From the NCBI RefSeq assembly GCF_014639275.1, contig NZ_BMFW01000008.1, forward strand, positions 660 through 64,659: a stretch of 64,000 bases of DNA, in the 5' to 3' direction. Under the pieces are notes generated by a model. The model was not told where the DNA came from. It saw nothing but the letters and a program-made list of their open reading frames with translations, and did no database searches. Position 1 is the first letter of the stretch. The number at the start of each line of letters is the position of its first letter. Positions 37,731 to 46,089 of the stretch are shown here, piece after piece. This DNA comes from Arthrobacter liuii. Lineage in GTDB: Bacteria; Actinomycetota; Actinomycetes; Actinomycetales; Micrococcaceae. A program made the position numbers and the translations under genes.

Positions 37731-37742
37731 TTAAGCGTTTGA
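37731..37742. promoter_or_regulatory. LacI operator 2 of the nucleoside operon
   Basis: TTAAGCGTTTGA repeats operator 1 as a direct repeat of AAGCGTTTGACGT, about 85 bases before the nucleoside hydrolase start. Its left half is less symmetrical. Confidence 0.5.
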
Positions 37743-37826
37743 CGTAAGCTGCAAAACGGTGCCATGATCACTCCCGGAAGACAGAAACCCCTGCCCCAGG
37801 CAGCCCCAATGACGTGGAGAACCATC

Positions 37827-38912
37827 GTGGAACAAACCCGCACAACCCAGCCCGAACCCAGGAAGATCATCCTGGACTGCGACCCCGGCCACGATGACGC
37901 CGTGGCCCTCCTGCTGGCGCACGGCAACCCGAGCATCGAACTGCTCGCCGTCACCACGGTGGTGGGCAACCAGACTCTCGAAAAGGTCACCCGAAACGCC
38001 TTGGCCGTGGGCACCATCGCCGGCATCGCCGGCGTCCCCTTCGCCGCCGGATGCCCGCGCCCCCTGGTCCGCAACATCGAAACCGCCCCGGACATCCACG
38101 GCGACTCCGGGATGGACGGCCCCGCCCTGCCCGAGTCGACCATCGAGCTCGACCCGCGCCACGCCGTCGACCTCATCATTGACACCGTCATGGCGCACGA
38201 ACCGGGCACCGTCACCCTGGTCCCCACCGCCGGCCTGACCAACATCGCCATGGCCGCCCGCAAGGAACCGCGCATCGTGGAACGCGTCAAGGAAGTAGTC
38301 CTGATGGGTGGCGGCTACCACGTGGGTAACTGGAGCGCCGTGGCCGAGTTCAACATCATCATCGACCCCGAGGCCGCGCACATCGTCTTCAACGAGAAGT
38401 GGCCCGTGGTCATGGTGGGCCTGGACCTGACGCACCAGGCGCTGGCCACCCCGGACGTGGTGGAGAGGATCGCCGCGATCGGCACCAAGCCGGCAAAGTT
38501 CGTCACCGAGCTGATGGACTTCTTCGCGCACACCTACAAGGACGCCCAGGGCTTTGACTGCCCGCCCGTCCACGACCCCTGCGCGGTTGCCTACGTGATC
38601 GATCCCAGCATCGTCAGCACGCGCAAAGTGCCGGTCGACGTCGAGCTGCAGGGCGCGCTCACGCTGGGCATGACCGTGGCCGATTTCCGGGCCCCGGCAC
38701 CCGCCGACTGCCACACCAGCGTGGCAGTGGACCTGGACCACGCCCGGTTCTGGGACCTGGTCACCGACGCGCTGGTACGCATCGGCGAGCCGGGCACCAA
38801 CGCCAGGGCGGACGACGGCGCCGCGCACCCTGGTGCGGACCGCACCCAAGCCAACGCGTCCGACGTCGTACGCCCGGAAAGTGCCCGCCTCACCGCCGGA
38901 GGGGTCAAGTAA
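37827..38912 (+). CDS. Inosine-uridine preferring nucleoside hydrolase
   Basis: A 361-residue hydrolase that cuts ribonucleosides into base and ribose. The calcium-binding cluster is IILDCDPGHDDAVALLLA, and other family motifs are TVVGNQTLEKVTRNAL, the Asn/Glu region NWSAVAEFNIIIDPEAA and FDCPPVHDPCAVAYV with the catalytic His. I chose the GTG at 37827 because GGAGA lies six bases upstream; ATG codons at 37764 and 37809 would lengthen it. It is first in a three-gene operon with transporter and ribokinase. The C-terminal 40 residues are disordered. Base preference cannot be told. Confidence 0.9.
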   Translation: MEQTRTTQPEPRKIILDCDPGHDDAVALLLAHGNPSIELLAVTTVVGNQTLEKVTRNALAVGTIAGIAGVPFAAGCPRPLVRNIETAPDIHGDSGMDGPALPESTIELDPRHAVDLIIDTVMAHEPGTVTLVPTAGLTNIAMAARKEPRIVERVKEVVLMGGGYHVGNWSAVAEFNIIIDPEAAHIVFNEKWPVVMVGLDLTHQALATPDVVERIAAIGTKPAKFVTELMDFFAHTYKDAQGFDCPPVHDPCAVAYVIDPSIVSTRKVPVDVELQGALTLGMTVADFRAPAPADCHTSVAVDLDHARFWDLVTDALVRIGEPGTNARADDGAAHPGADRTQANASDVVRPESARLTAGGVK

Positions 38913-40340
38913 ATGGCTGCCACCCTCACCGAAGCGAAGACCGGCCGCGGCAACGTCGCCGCCCTGATGACCGCGCTGCTGGCGGCCTGCGTGGCGTTCC
39001 AGCTCAACGCCTCGATGCTCAGCCCCGCCCTGGTGACCATGGGCCAGGAACTCAACACGGACCAGGCCGTCATCGGACTCTCCCAAACCTGGTTCTTCAC
39101 CGCCGCCGCACTGTTCTCGCTGTTCCTGCCGCGCCTGAGCGACATTGTGGGACGCAAGAAGGTCCTGGTGGGCATGATGGTGCTGATGGCCGTGGGCTCC
39201 GTCATCGCGGCGCTCGCCCCGGACGTCACGTGGCTCTTCGTGGGCCGCATCATCCAGGGCGTCAGCGGACCCACCGTCCCGCTCTGCCTGATCATGCTGC
39301 GCTCCGCCGTCAGCAACCCGCGCAAATACGGCACGCTCATGGGCCTCATCACCGCCGTCAACGGCGGCGTGGCCGGCGTCGACTCCTTCGTGGGCGGCTA
39401 CTTCGCCGAGCACTTCGGCTTCCGCAGCATCTTCTGGCTGATGGTGGTCCTGGCCGTCGCCGCCACCGCCCTCATCATGTTCCTCGCCACCGAGAGCCGA
39501 CCCGCCGCCGGAACCACGATGGACTGGCTGGGCGTGTTCTTCATCGTGGTGGCAGTCGGAGCCCTGCTGACCGCCCTGAACGAATGCTCCAAGCTGGTGG
39601 CCGGATTCAACTCCGCCACGCTGATGCTGAGTCTGGCGCTGGTCCTGGTGTCCGCCGTCGCATTTTTTGCCTTCTGGCGTACCGAACAGCGTGCCGCCCA
39701 ACCGATGGTGGAAACCGTGCACCTGCGCCAGCGCTCCACCTGGGCGCCGCTGCTCACCACCACCCTGACCATGACCGGCATCTTCGCCGTCATCAACGGG
39801 ATCGTTCCCGCCTATGTCCAGGCCGCCTCGCCGGGGTTCGGTGTTGGGCCCACCGAAATGTCGCTCCTCATTCTCACCCCGTACGCCCTCCTTGGCTGGC
39901 TGGTGGGACCCATCAGCGGCAGGCTCGCCCCGGTCCTGGGCTACACCAAGGTGCTGCGGATCGGTTTACTGGGCAGCATCGCCGCACTCGCCGTCATCGC
40001 GTTCCTGGGCCTGTCCAGCCTGCCGATGATGATCGCGGGAACGGTCTTGCTGGGCATCATGTACGCCGGTACGGTCAACATCATGCTCAACGGACTCGGT
40101 GTTGTCCTCTCGCCCGCCGGCAACCCCGGCTTCCTGCCCGGCATGAACGCCGGCGCGTTCAACCTGGGTGCGGGCCTGAGCTTCCTGATCCTGCCGGCCG
40201 TCCTGGTGGCAACGCAGGCACTCGGCGATGCGAAGGCCTCCTACCTGACCGTGGTGGTCGTCGGCCTGGCCCTGACCGTGGCCGCGTTCGTGGCGTCGCT
40301 GCTGATCCCCAAGCCCGTTGAGGCCGAGGTGGCCGCGTGA
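38913..40340 (+). CDS. MFS transporter, probably for nucleosides
   Basis: A 475-residue membrane protein with about 14 helices of the DHA2-like MFS type. The loop 2-3 motif is LSDIVGRKKVLVG, and the helix 5 motif is DSFVGGYFAEHFGFRSIFWL. It begins immediately after the stop of the nucleoside hydrolase gene and overlaps the start of the ribokinase gene, so import of nucleosides is the natural reading, although most DHA2 proteins export drugs. Substrate is inferred from context. Confidence 0.87.
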   Translation: MAATLTEAKTGRGNVAALMTALLAACVAFQLNASMLSPALVTMGQELNTDQAVIGLSQTWFFTAAALFSLFLPRLSDIVGRKKVLVGMMVLMAVGSVIAALAPDVTWLFVGRIIQGVSGPTVPLCLIMLRSAVSNPRKYGTLMGLITAVNGGVAGVDSFVGGYFAEHFGFRSIFWLMVVLAVAATALIMFLATESRPAAGTTMDWLGVFFIVVAVGALLTALNECSKLVAGFNSATLMLSLALVLVSAVAFFAFWRTEQRAAQPMVETVHLRQRSTWAPLLTTTLTMTGIFAVINGIVPAYVQAASPGFGVGPTEMSLLILTPYALLGWLVGPISGRLAPVLGYTKVLRIGLLGSIAALAVIAFLGLSSLPMMIAGTVLLGIMYAGTVNIMLNGLGVVLSPAGNPGFLPGMNAGAFNLGAGLSFLILPAVLVATQALGDAKASYLTVVVVGLALTVAAFVASLLIPKPVEAEVAA

Positions 40341-41314
40341 GTGCCGCGGCCGGCCAAGCGGGTTCCGGCAGCAGTGGCCGGATCGTCGTCGTCGGCTCCC
40401 TCAACGCCGACCTCACCATCTACTGTGACCGCCTCCCGCAGCCCGGCGAGACCGTGCACGGCAACGGGTTCGCCGTGAACCCCGGCGGTAAGAGCGCCAA
40501 CCAGGCCGTCGCCGCGGCCCGGCTGGGCGGGCACGTCAGCCTGGTGGGCGCCGTAGGGGAGGACCCCAACGGCGCGATGCTCGAGGCGTCGGTGGCCGGG
40601 GCAGGGGTGGACGTCAGCCACGTGCGCACCTCCAGCGAGCCCACGGGTGTCGCCGTGATTGCCGTTGATGCCCGCGGTGAGAACAACATCATCATCTCCG
40701 CCGGCGCCAACGGCACTTTGTCCCCGGCCGACGTCGCCGGCGCCGCGGACGTCCTGGACGGGGCGGCCGTGGTGAGCCTTTGCCTGGAGGTCAGCACGGA
40801 GACCGTGCTGGCGGCAGCCCAGGCAGGGCATGACGCCGGCGCCACAGTCCTGCTGAACCTCTCGCCTTATGCGGAGATCCCGGCAGCCCTGGCTGGGCTG
40901 GCTGACGTCCTGCTGGTGAACGCCCATGAGGCTGCGCAGTTCCTTGGTACCCCGGTTCCTGGGGCTAATGCGTCAGTTGCCGACTGGGACGGGGTCCGCG
41001 ATCAGTTCGCCCGGCACGGGATCCAGCAGGTCCTGATGACCTTGGGGTCGGAGGGGTCGGTGGTGCTGGACTCCCTGGCCCCGGCCGCCTCCCGCGTGAC
41101 TCTTGTTCAGGCCACTGCGGTGGCGGCGGTGGACACCACTGGTGCCGGCGATGCCTTCACGGGCGCGGTTGCCGTGCGGCTGGCCGCAGGCGACGCGCTC
41201 GCGGATGCCGCCGCGTTCGCCTCCGTTGCCGCGGCTTTGGCGACCACCCGCAAAGGAACCCAGGCCGCATACCCGGTAGCGGCCGACGTCGAACGCCGCC
41301 TCCGCTCGGCCTAA
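40337..41314 (+). CDS. rbsK: Ribokinase
   Basis: A 325-residue PfkB-family kinase. VVVGSLNADLTIYCDRLPQ and FAVNPGGKSANQAVAAARLG are the ribokinase N-terminal motifs, and AVDTTGAGDAFTGAVAVRL gives the C-terminal anion hole with catalytic Asp. It should phosphorylate the ribose freed by the nucleoside hydrolase. Its GTG overlaps the transporter stop as GTGA. A long palindrome follows the stop codon. Deoxyribokinase or other sugar kinases are less likely. Confidence 0.87.
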   Translation: MSAAAGQAGSGSSGRIVVVGSLNADLTIYCDRLPQPGETVHGNGFAVNPGGKSANQAVAAARLGGHVSLVGAVGEDPNGAMLEASVAGAGVDVSHVRTSSEPTGVAVIAVDARGENNIIISAGANGTLSPADVAGAADVLDGAAVVSLCLEVSTETVLAAAQAGHDAGATVLLNLSPYAEIPAALAGLADVLLVNAHEAAQFLGTPVPGANASVADWDGVRDQFARHGIQQVLMTLGSEGSVVLDSLAPAASRVTLVQATAVAAVDTTGAGDAFTGAVAVRLAAGDALADAAAFASVAAALATTRKGTQAAYPVAADVERRLRSA

Positions 41315-41315
41315 C

Positions 41316-41387
41316 CCCCTCATCGACTGCTCCGTAACTGCCGTTTTCGGGCGCCAAAAGGGCAGTTAGGGAGCAGCGGATGAGGGG
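41316..41387. repeat. Long palindromic element, copy A (terminator-like)
   Basis: A 72-bp inverted repeat: arm words CCCCTCATC, CTGCTCCGTAACTGCC and TTTT are mirrored by AAAA, GGCAGTTAGGGAGCAG and GATGAGGGG around a G/C-rich centre. It lies between the convergent ribokinase and short-chain dehydrogenase genes. A related element occurs at 46022. It can end transcription from both sides, and may be one of a dispersed family. Confidence 0.7.
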
Positions 41388-41393
41388 CCGGCA

Positions 41394-42134
41394 CTAACGG
41401 AGCGTGTCCAGCGTGACGCCGGTGTGCTCAGCCAACTGGGCCAGGAGGGCGTCCTGGAACGAGGGATCGGTGGCCGCGGGGTGCGGGGCCTGCCGGCGCT
41501 GGTGGTACCAGTAGCCTCCGCTCGTCAGAGCATCGGGGTCGTCGCTGGTGGCCAGCCACTCCTGGGTGCGGTGGCCCAGTTCCAGGCTGTCCGGTGCCGA
41601 CCGGCCGCCCATCCGGGTGGGCACCCAGCCGGGATCCACGGCGTTGCTGGCGACGCCCGGCACCAGCCGGGCTACCGCTGCCGACAGCGCAGTGACGTGC
41701 AGCTTGGTGGTGGAGTAGGAGGCCGTCGTCGTCCGTCCCGCCCAGTCCAGGCCGGTCAGGCCGGTGCCGCCGCCGCGGTGCATGCCGCTGCTCAGGTAGA
41801 TCAGTCGGCGCGGCCCGGGAATGAGGGCCGTTAGCAGGTACGGGGCCACCACGTTCACGGGCAGCAGTGCCGCGCCGCTGAGGATTCCGGCGTTGTGGAT
41901 GACCGCGTCAATGCCGCCGATGGTGTTCGCATCCTCCGCGATCTGCCGGACCTCGTCCACGACGGCGAGGTCCCCGGTCACGCACTGCGCCCCGCGGTCC
42001 AGCAGATGCTGCACCGCGGGGACGCGCTGGGGGGACCGCGCGTGCACGATCACCTCGTGGCCGTCCCGGAGCAGCGTCTCAGCCGTGGCGAGTCCAAGTC
42101 CGTCGGTGGATCCGGTAATGAAGACGCGTGCCAT
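41394..42134 (-). CDS. Short-chain dehydrogenase/reductase
   Basis: A 246-residue SDR. The nucleotide loop is VFITGSTDGLGLATAETLL, with DAVIHNAGIL as the NNAG-like motif, IYLSSGM for the Ser and YSTTKLHV for the catalytic YxxxK. AGGAGG is seven bases before the chosen ATG at 42134; an ATG eleven codons earlier lacks a site. It is convergent with the ribokinase gene. Substrate unknown. Confidence 0.87.
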   Translation of the reverse strand: MARVFITGSTDGLGLATAETLLRDGHEVIVHARSPQRVPAVQHLLDRGAQCVTGDLAVVDEVRQIAEDANTIGGIDAVIHNAGILSGAALLPVNVVAPYLLTALIPGPRRLIYLSSGMHRGGGTGLTGLDWAGRTTTASYSTTKLHVTALSAAVARLVPGVASNAVDPGWVPTRMGGRSAPDSLELGHRTQEWLATSDDPDALTSGGYWYHQRRQAPHPAATDPSFQDALLAQLAEHTGVTLDTLR

Positions 42135-42212
42135 GCGGGGCCCTCCTGGTTGGTTGTGTGTTTCCACGCTACCCGCAGCCCCTGCTGTCCAGCCGATGCC
42201 CCGGGGAGAGGT

Positions 42213-42428
42213 TCAGCCCCGCTTCCTGCCCAAGATCAGTGCGAGCAGTCCTCCGAAGGCCAGAAGGAGCAGCCCCACTGCCAGCAGGCCGGTGTTGACT
42301 CCTGTGTTGGCCAGGGTCCCGGGGACGGAGGCAGTGCCCACGGCGTGTGCGGCTACGCCGTTGGAGACCAGAAGACCGCCTGCGATCACGGCGCTGAGCA
42401 GGTATCCACGTATATTGCGGTACATCAT
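42213..42428 (-). CDS. Very small sortase substrate with LANTG motif
   Basis: A 71-residue secreted protein. A signal peptide (IRGYLLSAVIAGGLLVSNGV, ending near AHA) is followed by only about 12 residues, then LANTG, a hydrophobic helix (LLAVGLLLLAFGGLLALIL) and a basic tail GRKRG. This is the cell-wall sorting signal of class E sortases (LAxTG). The mature wall-attached peptide would be about 15-20 residues, so either it is a tag or the helix is the functional part. AGGAGA lies nine bases before the ATG. It is next to another secreted protein gene. Confidence 0.75.
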   Translation of the reverse strand: MMYRNIRGYLLSAVIAGGLLVSNGVAAHAVGTASVPGTLANTGVNTGLLAVGLLLLAFGGLLALILGRKRG

Positions 42429-42512
42429 TTTAGGGTTCTCCTGAAAGTTGGATCGGGCCTACTGGTCAGCCCGCGATTGGCTCATTCCGCATCGCGATGC
42501 GGAGGGGCCCAA

Positions 42513-43347
42513 CTAGTCAGGAGATGATCCGGGGTCTGAGGACACCGGTGCGGGGGCAGCGGGCGGGCCGCCCTGGACGGCGGCAATGCCGCCCCCAGGG
42601 ATTTGGAGGTTGTACGCGCCAAGCCGTGCAGGCGTGGCGGAACCATTCCCGCCGGACGGGCTGCTTCCGCCCGTGGCAGCACCCGGGGTGCCGGGCAGCG
42701 CATCCGACGGCCCGCCGGTAGGGGCGTCCTGCGGACCCGCACCTGCCGGCAACGGCGTTCCGGCTGCCGGCTTCGTTCGGGAATCGCAGGCGAGGCCATT
42801 GCCGTGCGGTATCCGGTTGACGGGCCGGGCGGAAGCAGTCGCAGCGTCGGCGGTCTCCCCCTCCGGTTTGGCCATCGGGGCCCGCACGGCGTCAGCAGCC
42901 TGCGGCACGTCAACAACTGCAGGAAGGGCGGGCTCCGCGCTCGTGGGCCCCGGTGCGACGGGTGTGGGTGCCGGCAAAGGCGCGGCGTCGATGACCGGTT
43001 CAAGGACAAGGGCAAGTGGCTTGAGGGCCGCGTCGGCCAGGGGGGGGGACGCCCTCCGCCACCGGGTGGAGGGCCGGCGCGGCACTACGGTTCGGGATTG
43101 TGGAGGCGGGGGCAACCGCCAGTCCGTCCGCTCCTGCTTTAACCGGTTCCAGGACGTCCTTGGCCTGGTGGGTGACCCTGGCGGCGACTGAGCCCACGGT
43201 GGAAGGGGCGGCACCGAGGAGCGGGTGGCTGGAAGAGGAGGAATCGGCGGAGGCGCCCACGGCGGACAGGATGATCCATGATGCGGCTACCGCCACGCCG
43301 AGCAGGAGGGGCCGGAGGAACGCCCACGCACTGCCTTCCGACTTCAC
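42513..43347 (-). CDS. Secreted Pro/Ala-rich protein split at a C9 tract
   Basis: A GTG start behind GAGAGG gives a signal peptide (AFLRPLLLGVAVAASWIILS) and a Ser-rich mature start. After ALHPVAEGVPP a run of nine cytosines (minus strand, 43040-43048) puts the reading out of frame and ends it early at 115 residues. The other frame continues with LADAALKPLALVLEPVIDAA and a long Pro/Gly/Ala-rich part ending SSDPGSSPD. With eight cytosines the whole would be one protein of 277 residues. The tract may be a phase switch, a mutation or a sequencing error. No domain is known; a surface or matrix role is plausible. Confidence 0.7.
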
Positions 43348-43434
43348 GTTGTACGCCTCTCCCCAGCCTCACCTGCAACAATGCTGCCCACCATAAGCAC
43401 AGACCGGCAACAAGGTCCAACGACTGAACGGTCC

Positions 43435-44091
43435 TCAGGAAGCGTCCGTCGGGGCGGCTCGGTGGTCGATGTCCGCGGTCAGGGCGTCAATGCGGTCCAT
43501 GGCTTTGTTGAGCTTCTCGACGGCGGCCCACAGGGCCGGGTGCTGGCGACGGACCTGCCCCAGGCTGGTCCCCGCCGAGCGAAGGGATCCGAGGTCGAAG
43601 CTGACGTTGGTGCGGGCGCCGGCGACAGCAGCGCGGAGGGCACCGAACGCGACCACGACGTCCGCAACCAGTGACCGGTTGCCGTTCGCTGCCAGCCAAG
43701 CGAGGTCGTCGATGGCTCCGATGGCCCGCTCGCCAAGAACGGCGGAGGATGCCGCGGCTTCCAGCGATGCCTGCCGGATGGCCTCGTCCCGTTCCGGACC
43801 CGGCTCCAGCCGGAAGGCGGCGCCGAACGCTTTGGACGCGGACGCATCGTCGTCCGCCAGGCGGAGGGCTTCTTGGCGCAGCGCCTGGGCCCGCACCCGT
43901 ATCCGGGCCGGTTCCCCGCCGTCGTCCTCTTCGCTGTCGCTGTAGCCGGCAACCATCGACGTAAGCGAGGCTGCCACCGCCAGCATCAGTCCGGTTCCGG
44001 CGCCCCCGCCGGGGGAGCCGGTGGACTCCGCCAGGGCGCGCGTCCACTCCTCGACAGTCGACCCCTGGGTGGTCACAACAGGTTCATCCAT
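43435..44091 (-). CDS. Cyclodeaminase/cyclohydrolase family protein
   Basis: A 218-residue helical protein with the FTCD-C/FchA fold: TRALAESTGSPGGGAGTGLM is the typical N-terminal helix-glycine motif, followed by long Ala/Glu-rich helices and ANGNRSLVADVVVAFGALRA. Relatives cyclise formimino- or methenyl-tetrahydrofolate in one-carbon metabolism. I chose the ATG at 44091, but there is no strong ribosome site, and a GTG six codons earlier is possible. It is divergent from the hydrolase gene. Confidence 0.8.
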   Translation of the reverse strand: MDEPVVTTQGSTVEEWTRALAESTGSPGGGAGTGLMLAVAASLTSMVAGYSDSEEDDGGEPARIRVRAQALRQEALRLADDDASASKAFGAAFRLEPGPERDEAIRQASLEAAASSAVLGERAIGAIDDLAWLAANGNRSLVADVVVAFGALRAAVAGARTNVSFDLGSLRSAGTSLGQVRRQHPALWAAVEKLNKAMDRIDALTADIDHRAAPTDAS

Positions 44092-44230
44092 GTCAGGAGG
44101 CGTGCCCACACAGGTGCTCGGCTAAACGGCGGGAACGGTGGCATTCCGCACACGCTGGCCCAGTTTTCGAGGCACTGGCCGCGGAAGCCCGTGGAGTTGC
44201 CGCCGATTGGTGCGGATAAAGTGGGCCAGT

Positions 44231-45028
44231 GTGACGCAGCGCTACCGCTATGAGTACGGTGAGGACCCCAGCCAGTGGGGCGAGCTTTTCCTGCCCGATC
44301 CTCCGGCAGGCGGAATGCATCGGGGCGTGGTGGTGGTGATCCACGGCGGCTACTGGCGCTCGCAGTACGGCGCCGAGCTGGGCGAGCCTCTGGCCAAGGA
44401 CCTGGCTGACCACGGGATGGCGGCATGGAACCTGGAATACCGGCGCGCGGGCAACGGCGGGGGCTGGCCCGGCACCTTCCTGGACATCCTGGCGGGCATC
44501 GACAAGCTCGCCGTGCTCGCGGAGCCGCACTCGCTGGACCTGGGCAAGGTGGTGGCGCTTGGCCACTCCGCCGGCGGCCATTTGGCGGTGTGGGCCGCGG
44601 GCAGGGACCGGCTGGGTGATCTGGGCCTCCCGGACTACAGCCAGGTGGAAGATGGTAACGACGGCGTCCGCCTCACCGGGGTGGTGAGCCAGTCCGGCGT
44701 CCTCAACCTGGCCGAGGCCGAACGCCTCCGCCTCAGCAACGGTGCGGTGGCCAACCTGCTGGGCGGGCCGCCGTCGGAATTTCCGGGCCGGCACCGCTTG
44801 GCCGACCCCATGGCAGCGCTGCCGCTGGACATTCCTGTTTACGCCGTCCACTCGAAGGATGATGTGGATGTGCCGCTGAGCATGTCCACCACGTACGTGG
44901 AGGCGAGCAGTTCCGGACCCACGCCGGCGGAGCTGGTGATGGTGCCGGGGGACCACTTTGCGCTCATCGATGTCACGTCAGAGGCATATCTCAGGTGCCG
45001 GGACCTGATCCAGGAGCTTCTGCGCTGA
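44231..45028 (+). CDS. Alpha/beta hydrolase, kynurenine-formamidase-like
   Basis: A 265-residue hydrolase. HGGYWRSQYG is the HGGxW oxyanion loop of esterases and kynurenine formamidases, GHSAGGHLAVWAA carries the nucleophile Ser, and PGDHFALID gives the C-terminal His, with the Asp in KDDVDVP. The best match in memory is formamidase-type hydrolases, which would act in tryptophan degradation, but the neighbours do not support that pathway. The GTG at 44231 is chosen over an upstream frame that is G/C-rich junk. Confidence 0.82.
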   Translation: MTQRYRYEYGEDPSQWGELFLPDPPAGGMHRGVVVVIHGGYWRSQYGAELGEPLAKDLADHGMAAWNLEYRRAGNGGGWPGTFLDILAGIDKLAVLAEPHSLDLGKVVALGHSAGGHLAVWAAGRDRLGDLGLPDYSQVEDGNDGVRLTGVVSQSGVLNLAEAERLRLSNGAVANLLGGPPSEFPGRHRLADPMAALPLDIPVYAVHSKDDVDVPLSMSTTYVEASSSGPTPAELVMVPGDHFALIDVTSEAYLRCRDLIQELLR

Positions 45029-45064
45029 CACGAACTGCTGGCGACGGCCTCTTTCTGGCAGAGT

Positions 45065-46012
45065 ATGACCATGCTCACAGTGATCGGTGAAGGCCTTGTT
45101 GATGTTGTCCAGCGTGCCTCCGGAATCCAGGCCCACGTGGGCGGCAGCCCGCTGAACGTTGCGGTAGGCCTGGCGCGGCTGGACCACCCGGTGCAGTTCA
45201 TTGGCCGCTACGGCCGGGATGCCTACGGGGACTCGGTGGCGGCACACCTGCGAGCAAGTTCTGTCATGCTTCCGCTGCCGCCTGACGAGCTGCCCACCAG
45301 CGTGGCCACTGCATTGATTGACGACGACGGCGCTGCAACCTACACGTTCGACCTCGCCTGGGAACTCCCCAGCATGGCGGATCGGCTCGGCTTCATGTTG
45401 CAGGGCACCACGCTGCTGCACACCGGGTCCATTGCCACGATGCTGAAGCCCGGCGCCACCGAGGTGCTGGCCGCCGTCGAATACGCCCACCCGTCCGCCA
45501 CCATCAGCTTCGATCCCAACTGCCGGCCGAGCATCATTACAGACGTGGACTACGCGCGGCGGCAGGCGGAAAAGTTCGTCACGCTTTCGGATGTGGTCAA
45601 GGCGTCGGACGAGGACCTCGCATGGCTATACCCCGGGCAGGACGTGCTGGACTCGGCGCGGAAGTGGCTGGCCCTCGGCGGGGAAGAGGGGCCGGCGATG
45701 GTGGTAGTGACCCGCGGCGCAGAGGGGCCGTGGGGCGTCTGCCGCGCCGGCGAGGCTTCCGTTCCTGCGCCCAAAGTAGATGTCGCGGACACCGTGGGGG
45801 CTGGGGATTCCTTTACGGCGGCGCTGCTATCGGGCCTGGTGGACCGGGAGCTTGACGGAGCCCAGAACCGCCAGGACCTGCGTGACCTTCCGGCCGAGGG
45901 CCTGGCCGAACTTCTTGAGCACGCTGCCCGGGCGGCGGCTGTCACCGTGTCCCGGCCCGGGGCCAACCCGCCGACACGGGCGGAGTTGCACGGGACTGGA
46001 AAGGAAGCCTAA
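45065..46012 (+). CDS. PfkB family carbohydrate kinase, fructokinase-like
   Basis: A 315-residue sugar kinase. VIGEGLVDVVQ, AHVGGSPLNVAVGLARL, ISFDPNCRPSI and VADTVGAGDSFTAALLSGL are the standard motifs; the last holds the catalytic Asp. It looks most like fructokinases. The ATG follows the hydrolase stop by 36 bases on the same strand; a second ATG two codons later is equally possible. A palindrome related to that after the ribokinase gene follows the stop. Confidence 0.87.
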   Translation: MTMLTVIGEGLVDVVQRASGIQAHVGGSPLNVAVGLARLDHPVQFIGRYGRDAYGDSVAAHLRASSVMLPLPPDELPTSVATALIDDDGAATYTFDLAWELPSMADRLGFMLQGTTLLHTGSIATMLKPGATEVLAAVEYAHPSATISFDPNCRPSIITDVDYARRQAEKFVTLSDVVKASDEDLAWLYPGQDVLDSARKWLALGGEEGPAMVVVTRGAEGPWGVCRAGEASVPAPKVDVADTVGAGDSFTAALLSGLVDRELDGAQNRQDLRDLPAEGLAELLEHAARAAAVTVSRPGANPPTRAELHGTGKEA

Positions 46013-46021
46013 GGCGGAATC

Positions 46022-46076
46022 GATTGCTCCGTAAGTGTCCTTTTTGGGGGCCCAAAACGGCAGTTACGGAGCAATC
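46022..46076. repeat. Long palindromic element, copy B (terminator-like)
   Basis: A 55-bp inverted repeat with arms GATTGCTCCGTAA and TTACGGAGCAATC, inner TTTTTGGGGG/CCCAAAA, and centre GGGCCC. It shares TGCTCCGTAA, GGCAGTTA and the inner T/A runs with the element at 41316. It lies between the convergent kinase and binding-protein genes. Confidence 0.7.
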
Positions 46077-46089
46077 AATCAGCGCAGGA

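Noticed and set aside
37731..39722. A 663-codon minus-strand open frame
   Set aside because: It is antisense to the nucleoside hydrolase and MFS genes and consists of His/Gly/Asp/Ala-rich sequence without motifs.
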